Shown: piece by piece, positions 56,158 to 64,000 of the stretch
Layout of the letters: each line of letters starts with the position of its first letter
Numbering within the stretch: the stretch's first letter is position 1
Origin: Skermanella mucosa
Lineage (GTDB): Bacteria > Pseudomonadota > Alphaproteobacteria > Azospirillales > Azospirillaceae
Length of the DNA: 64,000 bases
Direction of reading: 5' to 3'
Assembly (NCBI RefSeq): GCF_016765655.2
Contig: NZ_CP086106.1
Location: 3,096,501 to 3,160,500 of the forward strand
The notes under the pieces: model-generated
What the model saw: only the letters and a program-made list of their open reading frames with translations
The model's database searches: none
Told to the model about the DNA's origin: nothing
Translations under genes and position numbers: made by a program

Positions 56158-59100
56158 CTAAAGATCGAGCACGTCCGCCACGCCGGGGATCGCCTTGATG
56201 GCGGCCCTGCCTTTCGCCGACACGGCATAGGCCCCGGGAAGGGCGATCTCGGCCTCTCGCATCCCGCCGACATCCACCAGGATCGATATCTTGCCCCGGC
56301 CCCGTCCGATCTGGTCCAGGATGTTGCGCAGGTGCGGGGCCGCCTCCGGCTGGCTGAGGATGATCTGCAGCCCCTCGGCGGCACGGGCGACCTCGTCCTC
56401 GAGCGGCTTCACGTCATGGCAGGTCAGCCGCATGTCCTCGCCGGTGACCTGGACGTCGACCATCAGGACCACGCTCTTGCCCGGCTCCAGCAACTCCCGG
56501 GAGGTCGCCAGCAGCTCCGAGAAAAGGGTCACCTCGTAGACGCCCGTGGAGTCAGACAGGCTGACGAAGGCGAAGCGGTTGCCGCTCTTGGCAACCCGCT
56601 CCTGCCGGTTGATCACCACGCCCGCCATGGGAAAGCGAGTCGAGCCGCCGCCGGTCGCCTTCTTGAGCAGATCGGCCGAACTGACCACCCGCAGACGCGA
56701 CAGGGGCTTGGCGAAGCCGTCCAGCGGGTGGGCCGACAGGTAGAAGCCGATGGCATTGAACTCGTGTGCCAGCCGGTCGAGCTGGTCCCAATCGGCCACC
56801 TTGGGCAGGTCGGGAACCTTGAGAGTCACGCCGCCCCCGCCGCCGAACAGGCTGGACTGCCCGCTCTCACGCTCGGCCGCCGCGGCCTGGGCGTAGCGGA
56901 TCAGCGTCTCGATGCCGCCGTGGACCTGCCGCCTGTTGCCGTTGAGGCTGTCGAACGCGCCGGCGCAGGTCAGGTTCTCCAGCTGGCGCTTGTTGATCAC
57001 CTTGGTATCCAGCCGGCGCGCCAGGTCGAACAGGTCCTTATAGCGGCCGCCCTCGTTCCGCCGGGCCACCACCGCCTCCATGGCGGGCATGCCGACGCCC
57101 TTGACGGCGGCCAGGGCGTAGCGGATCGCACGCTCGCCGTCGGGCAGCAGCTCCACCCGGAAGACCGGGTTGGACTTGTTGATGTCGGGAGTCAGCAGCC
57201 GGATCTTGAGGCGGACCAACTCCTGCCGGAAAGTGTTCAGCTTGTCGGTGTTGCCCAGGTCGAGCGTCATGGAGGCGGCCAGGAACTCCACCGGGTAGTT
57301 GGCCTTCAGGTAGGCGGTCTGGTAGGCGACCAGCGCGTAGGCGGCGGCGTGCGACTTGTTGAAGCCGTAACCTGCGAACTTGTTCACCTGGTCGAAGATC
57401 AGGCCGGCCTGCTCGCCGTCCACGCCCTTGCCCACGGCGCCGTCGATGAACAGCTTGCGCTGGGCGTCCATCTCGGCCTGGATCTTCTTGCCCATGGCGC
57501 GGCGGAGCAGGTCGGCGCCGCCGAGCGAATAGCCGGACAGCACCTGGGCGATCTGCATGACCTGTTCCTGGTAGATCATGATCCCGAAGGTGTCCTTCAG
57601 GATCGGCTCCAGCCAGGGGTGCATGTAATCCGGCGCTTTCTCTCCGTTCTTCACCGCGATGTAGGTCGGGATATTGTCCATCGGGCCGGGACGGTAGAGC
57701 GAAACCAGCGCGATGATGTCGTCGAACCGGTTCGGCTTCAGGCGGCGCAGCACGTCGCGCATTCCCGAGCTTTCAAGCTGGAACACGCCGGTCGTCTCGC
57801 CGCGCGACATCATCTCGTATGTCCTGACGTCGTCGAGCGGCAGGTTGGACAGGTCGATGACGTCGCCGCGCTCGGTGATCAGCTCCACCGCGCGCTGGAG
57901 CACGGTCAGGGTCTTCAGGCCGAGGAAGTCGAACTTCACCAGCCCGGCCTGCTCGACATACTTCATGTTGAACTGCGTGACCGGCATGTCGGAGCGCGGG
58001 TCGCGGTAGAGCGGCACCAGCTGGTCCAGCGGGCGGTCGCCGATCACCACGCCGGCGGCGTGGGTCGAGGCGTGACGGAACAGTCCTTCCAGGCGAAGCG
58101 CTATCTCGATCAGGCGCTTGACGGTCTCGTCCGAATCCCGGGCCTGCTGAAGCATCGGCTCGCCCTCGATCGCCTGTCCCAGGGTCACGGGATTGGCCGG
58201 ATTGTTGGGCACCAGCTTGCAGATCTTGTCGACCTGCCCGTAGGGCATCTGGAGCACGCGCCCGACGTCGCGCAGCACGGCGCGCGCCTGGAGCTTACCG
58301 AAGGTGATGATCTGGGCGACGCGGTCATGGCCGTAATAGCCCTGCACGTAGCGGATCACCTCGTCGCGGCGGTCCTGGCAGAAGTCGATGTCGAAGTCGG
58401 GCATCGACACGCGCTCGGGGTTCAGGAACCGCTCGAACAGCAGGCCGAAGCGCAGGGGGTCGAGGTCGGTGATGGTCAGCGACCACGCCACGACCGAGCC
58501 GGCGCCCGAGCCGCGGCCCGGGCCGACGGGGATGTCATGCCGCTTCGCCCACTTGATGAAGTCGGCGACGATCAGGAAGTAACCGGGAAACTTCATGTTC
58601 TCGATCACGTTCAGCTCGAAGTCGAGCCTTTCGCGATAGGTCTTCTCGATCTCCGCGCGCTGCTCCGCCGTCATCTCCGGCGTGAAGACCTGCTTCTCCA
58701 GCCGCAGGGTCAGGCCCTCGTGGGCCTGGTGGCGCAATTCCTCCGGCTCGGTCCTGCCACCCTCGGCAGCCGCCTGGAAAGCGGGCAGAATCGGCTTGAT
58801 CGGCTTCAGCAGGTAGCTGCAGCGGCGCGCGATGACCAGGGTGTTGTCGACGGCCTCCGGCAGGTCGGCGAACAGCTCGCGCATCTCGGCGGCCGACTTG
58901 AAGCGGTGTTCCGGCGTCAGGCGCCGTCTCTCCGCCTCGACCACGTAGGAGCCCTCGGCGATGCAGAGCAGCGCGTCGTGGGCCTCGTACATATCCTCGG
59001 TCGAGAAGAAGCTGTCGTTGGTCGCGACCAGCGGCAGGTCGAGCTCATAGGCGAGGTCGACCAGATCCGGCTCGATGCGGTCCTCCAACTCCAGCCCGTG

Positions 59101-59721
59101 GCGCATCAGCTCGACATAGAGCCGGTTGGGGAAGAGCCGGCGCAGCTGCTCGGCGACATCGCGCGCGACCGGTTTGTGACCCTCGGCGAACAGGCGCCCG
59201 ATCGATCCGGAAGGTCCGCCGGTCAAGGCGATCAGACCGTCGGTGTATCCTTCCAGATCCTGCAGGGCCAGCTGGGGAGCCGACGTAGGATCGCTCTCCA
59301 TGAAGGCCTTGCTGATCAGCTTCGTCAGATTCTGGTACCCGATCTCCGATTGGACCAGGAGCACCAGCTGGTCGGGCAGGTTCAGCCCCTTCCCCACCGG
59401 CTTGCCGCCGCCGTTCGCGGCCGGTCCCATGCGCCGGATGCCGAGCTGGCAGCCCAGGATGGGCTGCACGCCGGCATCCATGGCGGCCAACGAGAACTCC
59501 AGCGCGCCGAACAGGTTGCCGGTGTCGGTGACGGCGACGGCCGGCATCTCCTGCTTCTGGCAGATCTTGACCAGCTCCTTGATCTTGATCGCCCCTTCGG
59601 AGAGCGAATAGGCGGAGTGGACGCGCAGGTGGACGAAATCGGCGATCGGCATCGGGTGCTGTACTCGGGCGTCGGGATAAGCTGGATGGGCAAACATGCC
59701 AAGACCAGCGCCGGACGTCAT
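56158..59721 (-). CDS. dnaE: DNA polymerase III, alpha subunit
   Basis: The replicative polymerase subunit of the C family, about 1187 aa. The N-terminal PHP domain begins FVHLRVHSAYSLSEGAIKI. The catalytic aspartates are in MPDFDIDFCQDRRDEV (about 440) and in the GRGSGAGS region before it. The finger/beta-binding segments SHAAAYALVAYQTAYLK and a C-terminal OB fold (VVLMVDVQVTGEDMRLT) are present. The start is uncertain: ATG at 59721 is used here, with later ATGs at 59697 and 59652 possible. It is the main replicase, not the DnaE2 mutagenesis paralogue, judging from its PHP block and length. Confidence 0.94.
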   Translation of the reverse strand: MTSGAGLGMFAHPAYPDARVQHPMPIADFVHLRVHSAYSLSEGAIKIKELVKICQKQEMPAVAVTDTGNLFGALEFSLAAMDAGVQPILGCQLGIRRMGPAANGGGKPVGKGLNLPDQLVLLVQSEIGYQNLTKLISKAFMESDPTSAPQLALQDLEGYTDGLIALTGGPSGSIGRLFAEGHKPVARDVAEQLRRLFPNRLYVELMRHGLELEDRIEPDLVDLAYELDLPLVATNDSFFSTEDMYEAHDALLCIAEGSYVVEAERRRLTPEHRFKSAAEMRELFADLPEAVDNTLVIARRCSYLLKPIKPILPAFQAAAEGGRTEPEELRHQAHEGLTLRLEKQVFTPEMTAEQRAEIEKTYRERLDFELNVIENMKFPGYFLIVADFIKWAKRHDIPVGPGRGSGAGSVVAWSLTITDLDPLRFGLLFERFLNPERVSMPDFDIDFCQDRRDEVIRYVQGYYGHDRVAQIITFGKLQARAVLRDVGRVLQMPYGQVDKICKLVPNNPANPVTLGQAIEGEPMLQQARDSDETVKRLIEIALRLEGLFRHASTHAAGVVIGDRPLDQLVPLYRDPRSDMPVTQFNMKYVEQAGLVKFDFLGLKTLTVLQRAVELITERGDVIDLSNLPLDDVRTYEMMSRGETTGVFQLESSGMRDVLRRLKPNRFDDIIALVSLYRPGPMDNIPTYIAVKNGEKAPDYMHPWLEPILKDTFGIMIYQEQVMQIAQVLSGYSLGGADLLRRAMGKKIQAEMDAQRKLFIDGAVGKGVDGEQAGLIFDQVNKFAGYGFNKSHAAAYALVAYQTAYLKANYPVEFLAASMTLDLGNTDKLNTFRQELVRLKIRLLTPDINKSNPVFRVELLPDGERAIRYALAAVKGVGMPAMEAVVARRNEGGRYKDLFDLARRLDTKVINKRQLENLTCAGAFDSLNGNRRQVHGGIETLIRYAQAAAAERESGQSSLFGGGGGVTLKVPDLPKVADWDQLDRLAHEFNAIGFYLSAHPLDGFAKPLSRLRVVSSADLLKKATGGGSTRFPMAGVVINRQERVAKSGNRFAFVSLSDSTGVYEVTLFSELLATSRELLEPGKSVVLMVDVQVTGEDMRLTCHDVKPLEDEVARAAEGLQIILSQPEAAPHLRNILDQIGRGRGKISILVDVGGMREAEIALPGAYAVSAKGRAAIKAIPGVADVLDL

Positions 59722-59754
59722 GCCCAAGTTTCGCTTGACGCCCTTATGAGCGTG

Positions 59755-60717
59755 TCACGGCAGCGCCGCCTCCCGCTCGCGAGCAGCGGCTTCCCCGCCG
59801 CCAATCCTCCCTGCCGACGGTTCAAGTTCGGCGAGCTGCTCCAGCCAGAAAGCCCGGTCCATGCGCGACCAGGCGTGGCAGCCCAGCGGCAGCCGCCCAC
59901 CGGTCAGGTCGAAGGCGACGCGGGGGCGCGCCTCGAACGCGAAACCCAGCGCCTCGCGCGGGGCAGGCAGGCTATAGCGGTCCAGGAAGAAAGGCGCGTA
60001 CTGGCTCCAGAACTCGTCCTCCGGCCGCTCGAAGCCGGCCGCGAATCGGGTCGCGAGGGAGCCGCCATCACTTGTCCACGCCCGGAACAAGCCGCCCGCC
60101 AGGAGCTTCAGGTGCTTCCAACCGGCGAAGTGACACCGCTGCTGTGCGAATCGGAAATGCGGATAGAAGCGGTCGCTTCCGAGAACCGCCAGCATATGAT
60201 CGATCCGACGGAGCGAGAAACCGCCATTGCCGACCGACTTCAGATCGTCCGGCCCCCGATTGCCGAACCAGGGCGCTCCGACATAGCTCCAGCCGCGTTC
60301 GCACCACCGGCCGATTCCCTCGCCGAGCAGCAGACAGTCGAGCTGATACAGCAGGATATGCCGATATCCGGCGAACAGCCGGTAGAACCACGGCGTGATC
60401 ATCATCCGATTGTAGGCGGCGATGCCTGCCATGGCGGCCGCCGGCACCCGGACGACGGAAAAGTCCGCGTGGTCGAACTCCAGTTCCAGCCCTTCGGGAA
60501 TGACGAGATATCGCGGAACCCCGGAAGCGTGCCGCCACAGGCGGTCGAACGACAGGCGCTCGTCATCGACGGGCGCGGCGACGGCCAGCGGAACGACGAC
60601 GGCCAGACCGCCGCTCCCGGTCGTGGGCCATGGATCGGGCGGCTCGACGAAGCCATAGGCAACGGAAAGGTCCCGCTTGGAAGTCTTGCCCGAATTCCCC
60701 TTGCCCATGCGTCCCAT
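59755..60717 (-). CDS. DUF5672 protein (putative glycosyltransferase-like)
   Basis: A 320-aa protein matching the DUF5672 family, which is distantly like glycosyltransferases. The segments LLYQLDCLLLGEGIGRWCERGWSYVGAPWF (in two parts) and SVGNGGFSLRRIDHML are typical: an Asp-containing metal site and a GNGGFSLR acceptor-side loop. The N-terminal ~35 residues are basic and disordered. Enzyme activity is not shown. It lies 34 bp upstream of dnaE on the same strand. The start at 60717 follows CGGAG; ATG 60708 is an alternative. Confidence 0.75.
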   Translation of the reverse strand: MGRMGKGNSGKTSKRDLSVAYGFVEPPDPWPTTGSGGLAVVVPLAVAAPVDDERLSFDRLWRHASGVPRYLVIPEGLELEFDHADFSVVRVPAAAMAGIAAYNRMMITPWFYRLFAGYRHILLYQLDCLLLGEGIGRWCERGWSYVGAPWFGNRGPDDLKSVGNGGFSLRRIDHMLAVLGSDRFYPHFRFAQQRCHFAGWKHLKLLAGGLFRAWTSDGGSLATRFAAGFERPEDEFWSQYAPFFLDRYSLPAPREALGFAFEARPRVAFDLTGGRLPLGCHAWSRMDRAFWLEQLAELEPSAGRIGGGEAAAREREAALP

Positions 60718-60812
60718 CTCCGACCCGCTGCGCACCCGTCACCGCGAGCCGGAGAATAGAGCCCAAGGATTAAGCCTTTCCGCAGAGCCTGGAAAGGCTG
60801 CCCAGGAGAGGC

Positions 60813-61673
60813 TCAGCCGCCCAGGCTGGTCTTCAAGAAATCGATCGTCCTGGTCCAGGCCAGTTGCGCGGCCGCCGCATCGTAGCGCGCCGGGGCCGTG
60901 TCGTTGTTGAAGGCGTGGTTGGCGCCCTGGTACATGTGCAGAGTATAGTCGACATCGGCCTTCTTCAGCGCCGCCTCGAAGGCCGGCACGCTCTCGTTGA
61001 TGCGGTCGTCCAGGCCGGCATAATTGAGCAGCAGCTTGGCCCGGATGTTCGGCACCACATCGAGCGGCGGCGTCCGACCATAGTAGACCACCGAGGCATC
61101 GAGATCCGGCGACGCCGTCGCCAGGGTGCCCGCCATGCCGCCGCCCCAGCAGAACCCCATGGCGCCGACCTTGCCGGTCGACTCGGCATGGTTCCGGAGG
61201 AATCCGACGGTCCGGACCAGGTTGTCCAGGGTTTGCTTGCCGTCGAGCTGGCCGATCAGCGTTCGGGCCTGATCCTCGTCGGCCGGCGTTCCTCCGAGGG
61301 GGCTCAGCATGTCCGGTCCCAACGCCAGGAAGCCCTCCAGCGCCACCCGGCGGACCACGTCCTCGATATGCGGGTTCAGGCCTCGGTTCTCGTGGATGAC
61401 GATCACCGCCGGCAGCTTGCCGGCCCCCTTGGGCCTTGCCAGATATCCCTTGAGGTCGCCGGACGAGCCCGGCCAGGTGACGCGGGAGGTTTCCAGCCGC
61501 GCGTCGGTGGGGGGCACGACCTGCGCCAGGGCATAATTGCTTTCCAGCAGGGGGAGCAGCGCCGCCGCGGCGGCGGCGCTGCCGGCCAGGGCGGTCAGCC
61601 GGCTGATGAAGATCCGCCGGTCCAGCGGGGCATGGGTGTATTCATCGTAAAGCTCGATGATCTTGCGATCCAT
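60813..61673 (-). CDS. Dienelactone hydrolase-family protein, exported
   Basis: An alpha/beta-hydrolase of 286 aa. The nucleophile Cys175 is in GAMGFCWGGG, and the other triad members are Asp222 or Asp223 (AGLDDRI) and His253 (GANHAF). The N-terminus carries LDRRIFISRLTALAGSAAAA, a Tat-like signal with paired Arg, so the protein probably acts in the periplasm. The substrate is unknown (dienelactone or another ester/lactone). The start at 61673 has an ideal AGGAGGG. It is read in the same direction as lolD, 65 bp downstream of it. Confidence 0.87.
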   Translation of the reverse strand: MDRKIIELYDEYTHAPLDRRIFISRLTALAGSAAAAAALLPLLESNYALAQVVPPTDARLETSRVTWPGSSGDLKGYLARPKGAGKLPAVIVIHENRGLNPHIEDVVRRVALEGFLALGPDMLSPLGGTPADEDQARTLIGQLDGKQTLDNLVRTVGFLRNHAESTGKVGAMGFCWGGGMAGTLATASPDLDASVVYYGRTPPLDVVPNIRAKLLLNYAGLDDRINESVPAFEAALKKADVDYTLHMYQGANHAFNNDTAPARYDAAAAQLAWTRTIDFLKTSLGG

Positions 61674-61738
61674 GGCGCAACCCTCCTGTGGTGGTCCGGG
61701 GCGCTGTTGCCAGCCCCGGACACAAGGTAGGCCATAGC

Positions 61739-62443
61739 TCAATGCTGGACCAGCACACCGTCCTTCAGCTCGAGCACCCGGTCCATCCGGGCCGCCAGGT
61801 CCAGGTTATGGGTCGCCACCAGCGCCCCGAAATCACCGCCGCGGACCAGGTTCGCCAGCACGGCAAACACGTCCTCCGCGGTCTTGTGGTCCAGGTTGCC
61901 GGTCGGCTCGTCCGCGATCAGCAGCTTCGGACGGTTGGCCAGGGCCCGGGCGATCGCGACTCGCTGCTGTTCGCCGCCTGAAAGGCGCGCCGGCCGGTGG
62001 CCGGCCCGGGCGCCGAGCCCGACCAGCTCCAGCAGCTCCATGGCCCGCTTCCGCGCCACGGATTTCGCGATGCCCGAGATCATCTGGGGCAGCACGATGT
62101 TCTCCAGGGCGCTGAACTCCGGCAGCAGATGGTGGAACTGGTAGACGAACCCGATGGACTGGCGGCGCAGTGCCGTCCGGTCGGCGTCGGACAGCGTATT
62201 GGCCAGCTTGCCCGCGATGCGGATTTCGCCGCCGTCGGCCTGCTCCAGCAACCCGGCGATATGGAGCAGCGTCGACTTGCCGGCTCCCGACGGTCCGACC
62301 AGGGCCACCAATTCGCCACCAGCTACCTGGAGGGACGCGCCGCGCAGCACGTTGAGCGGCTGCCCCGCCTGCTTGAAGGTCCGGACGACCCTGTCGATCC
62401 GGATCATGGGCTCGGCGGCCGGTTGGCTCCTCGTCTCACTCAT
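61739..62443 (-). CDS. lolD: Lipoprotein-releasing system ATP-binding protein LolD
   Basis: The ATPase of the LolCDE complex that lifts mature outer-membrane lipoproteins from the inner membrane to LolA. Length 234 aa. Walker A GPSGAGKST is at residues 50-58, signature LSGGEQQRVA follows, and the ADEPTGNLDHKT Walker B region is typical of the MacB/LolD branch. It overlaps lolC by 8 bp. It would serve the lipoproteins encoded at 34615-35702. Confidence 0.92.
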   Translation of the reverse strand: MSETRSQPAAEPMIRIDRVVRTFKQAGQPLNVLRGASLQVAGGELVALVGPSGAGKSTLLHIAGLLEQADGGEIRIAGKLANTLSDADRTALRRQSIGFVYQFHHLLPEFSALENIVLPQMISGIAKSVARKRAMELLELVGLGARAGHRPARLSGGEQQRVAIARALANRPKLLIADEPTGNLDHKTAEDVFAVLANLVRGGDFGALVATHNLDLAARMDRVLELKDGVLVQH

Positions 62444-63680
62444 AGCGGAGCGCCTCGACCGGATCGAGCTTGGCCGCCCGCCACGCCGGGTAGATGGTGG
62501 CGCCGAACGACAGCCCGAGCGCCATCAGGACGACCCGGGTCACCTCGGACCAATCGATCTCCGCTGGCAGTTGGGTCAGGAAATAGATCTCCGCGGAGAA
62601 CAGCTCGGTTCCCAGGAGATTCTGGATGACCTGCCGGATCGCTTCGATGTTGTCGGCGAAGGCGACGCCCAGGACGAGGCCGAACACCGTTCCGATCACG
62701 CCGATGCTGGCGCCGGCCAGGAAGAAGATGCGCAGGATCATGCCCCGGGTGGCACCCATCGTACGAAGGATCGCGATGTCCCTGCCCTTGTCCTTCACCA
62801 GCATGATCATGCTGGAGATGATGTTGAACGCGGCGACCAGGATGATCAGCGTCAGGATCAGGAACATGACATTGCGTTCGACCTGAAGGGCGTTGAAGAA
62901 GCTGGCGTTGGACTGCTGCCAGTCGACCAGCCGCGCCCGGCCGCCCAGCACCTCCTGTACCGGGCCGCGATACTCCCAGATCAGCCGGGGCTGTTCGACC
63001 ATCAGCTCCAGCGTCGTCACCGCGTCGGGCACCCGGAAGAAGATCTGGGCGGCCGGCAGCGGCATGAAAATGAAGTTGTTGTCGTACTCGAACATGCCGA
63101 CGTCGAAGATCGCGCCGATCGTGTAGGCCCGCATGCGCGGCACCGTCCCGAAGGCGCTGGTATTGCCCTGCGGGCTGATCAGCGTCAGCTGGTCGCCGAC
63201 GGCCAGCCCGAGCCGCTGCGCCATCCGGATGCCGATCGCCACGTTCTCGTTCTCGAAACGGTCCAGCGATCCCCGCACGATGTGGTTGGAGACCGTCGGC
63301 CGGACCCGGAAATCCTCGGGCGCTATGCCGCGGACGATGGCGCCGGACGATACTCCCCGCACGGTCACCAGCGCCTGCGCCTCGACCGTCGGCGTCACGG
63401 AGGTGACGCCCGGCACCTGCCGAAGCCGGTCGGCAAGCGGCTGGTAGTCGGGCAGCGGACCCTGGATCGCATAGACGTTCATGTGGCCGTTGAGGCCGAG
63501 CACCCGGCCCAGCAGTTCCGACCGGAAGCCGTTCATCACCGCCATCACGATGATCAGCGTCGCGACGCCGAGCCCGATACCCAGCAGCGAGAAACCGGCG
63601 ATCACCGAGATGAAGCCTTCCTGCCGCCGCGCGCGGAGGTACCGCATCGCGACCATGCGTTCGAAAGCGCCGAAGATCAT
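62436..63680 (-). CDS. lolC: Lipoprotein-releasing system permease LolC/E
   Basis: An inner-membrane permease of 414 aa with a MacB-type layout: one helix near the N-terminus, a large periplasmic domain (about 45-265), and three C-terminal helices in the FtsX fold. The N-terminal RMVAMRYLRARRQEGFISVIAGFSLLGIGLG (in parts) and the C-terminal SFGATIYPAWRAAKLDPVEALRYE are diagnostic. Alphaproteobacteria usually have one such permease acting as a homodimer. It lies 43 bp after proS. Confidence 0.92.
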   Translation of the reverse strand: MIFGAFERMVAMRYLRARRQEGFISVIAGFSLLGIGLGVATLIIVMAVMNGFRSELLGRVLGLNGHMNVYAIQGPLPDYQPLADRLRQVPGVTSVTPTVEAQALVTVRGVSSGAIVRGIAPEDFRVRPTVSNHIVRGSLDRFENENVAIGIRMAQRLGLAVGDQLTLISPQGNTSAFGTVPRMRAYTIGAIFDVGMFEYDNNFIFMPLPAAQIFFRVPDAVTTLELMVEQPRLIWEYRGPVQEVLGGRARLVDWQQSNASFFNALQVERNVMFLILTLIILVAAFNIISSMIMLVKDKGRDIAILRTMGATRGMILRIFFLAGASIGVIGTVFGLVLGVAFADNIEAIRQVIQNLLGTELFSAEIYFLTQLPAEIDWSEVTRVVLMALGLSFGATIYPAWRAAKLDPVEALRYE

Positions 63681-63723
63681 GCCTGTAAGGCCTTTTTGGA
63701 CTGATGGGCGATGGGTGCCGATC

Positions 63724-64000
63724 TCAGGCGGTCAGCTTGGCGAGGGCGGCATCGCGCGACAGTTCCTCGCGCTCGCCGGTGGCGCGGCGCTTCAGCTCGA
63801 CCACGCCGTTCTTCAGCCCCCGGGGACCGACGGTCAGCTGCCACGGAATGCCGATCAGGTCCATGTCGGCGAACTTGCCGCCGGCCCGCTCGTTGCGGTC
63901 GTCGTAGATCACCTCGACGCCCGCTGCGTTCAAGTCGCGGTACAGTTCGTCGCAGACCCGGTCGCACTCGGCGTCGCCGGTCTTCAGGTTGATCAGGCCG
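63724..64000 (-). CDS. proS: Prolyl-tRNA synthetase, C-terminal end (cut by window end)
   Basis: The minus-strand frame is open from base 64000 to the TGA at 63724, giving the last ~91 residues. They read [19 protein letters not shown] and then [20 protein letters not shown], the anticodon-binding domain of class II synthetases, with [13 protein letters not shown] after it. This is the short bacterial ProS type found in alphaproteobacteria. The N-terminal catalytic domain lies beyond the window. Confidence 0.93.
   Translation of the reverse strand, partial: GLINLKTGDAECDRVCDELYRDLNAAGVEVIYDDRNERAGGKFADMDLIGIPWQLTVGPRGLKNGVVELKRRATGEREELSRDAALAKLTA

Noticed and set aside
56125-60759. A 1544-codon open frame on the plus strand
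   Set aside because: It lies wholly opposite dnaE and the DUF5672 gene and its translation has no family features. Long antisense frames are expected at this GC content.

Overview
This is a gene-dense, high-GC chromosomal segment of an alphaproteobacterium. The run rpsB-tsf-pyrH-frr-uppS-cdsA-dxr-rseP-bamA-skp-lpxD-fabZ-lpxA-lpxI-lpxB, the use of LpxI for lipid A, and proS-lolC-lolD next to dnaE are typical of that class. The PilZ-tailed chemoreceptor resembles Azospirillum Tlp1, and the base composition fits, so I favour the Rhodospirillales (Azospirillum/Skermanella-like). The genus is an inference. I saw no rRNA, tRNA, CRISPR array, prophage or intact transposase gene.

Layout: 1-4.6 kb holds the end of purC, a YegD-like Hsp70, an SDR oxidoreductase, a GNAT acetyltransferase and an aldo/keto reductase. 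4.9-12.5 kb holds a chemoreceptor with HAMP and PilZ domains, a GST, a GerW/YtfJ-type protein, a CBS-domain protein, a Ppx/GppA phosphatase, a PfkB kinase and an unknown gene. 12.7-26 kb is a metabolic cluster on the minus strand, with a PQQ-type sugar dehydrogenase at its end. It contains a nitrilase-family amidohydrolase, a polyamine-type ABC importer, a ureohydrolase, an aminotransferase, an FAH-family enzyme, a second (SsuABC/TauABC-like) importer and a divergent GntR regulator. 26-28.1 kb holds an Rpn-type nuclease-like protein and two small proteins. 28.3-34.5 kb is an acetate module: ActP and its DUF485 partner, then a CrbS-like symporter/hybrid histidine kinase and a CrbR-like response regulator. 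34.6-41.5 kb holds twin glycine-zipper lipoproteins, ComEC, GltX, GltA, a small membrane protein and glyoxalase I. 41.5-56 kb is a long minus-strand run that makes ribosomes, nucleotides, isoprenoids, phospholipids, lipid A and the outer-membrane assembly machinery. 56-64 kb holds dnaE, a DUF5672 protein, a dienelactone-hydrolase-like protein, lolD, lolC and the end of proS.

How the genes work together: the rpsB-to-lpxB run links translation factors to envelope construction (UppS, CdsA, Dxr, RseP, BamA, Skp, LpxD/A/I/B, FabZ), and LolCD completes lipoprotein delivery. ActP imports acetate, GltA carries acetyl-CoA into the TCA cycle, and the CrbSR-like pair is positioned to sense or control acetate use. 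The 13.9-25.1 kb cluster could import and degrade a guanidino, amide or amine compound. The amidase, ureohydrolase and aminotransferase combination is compatible with a 4-guanidinobutyrate-type route from arginine, but the substrate is not proven by the sequence.

Two copies of a roughly 180-bp element with IS630-like CTAG/TA ends are present. In both copies the left end supplies the stop codon of the neighbouring gene. In the second copy the right end also supplies the stop codon of the converging gene.
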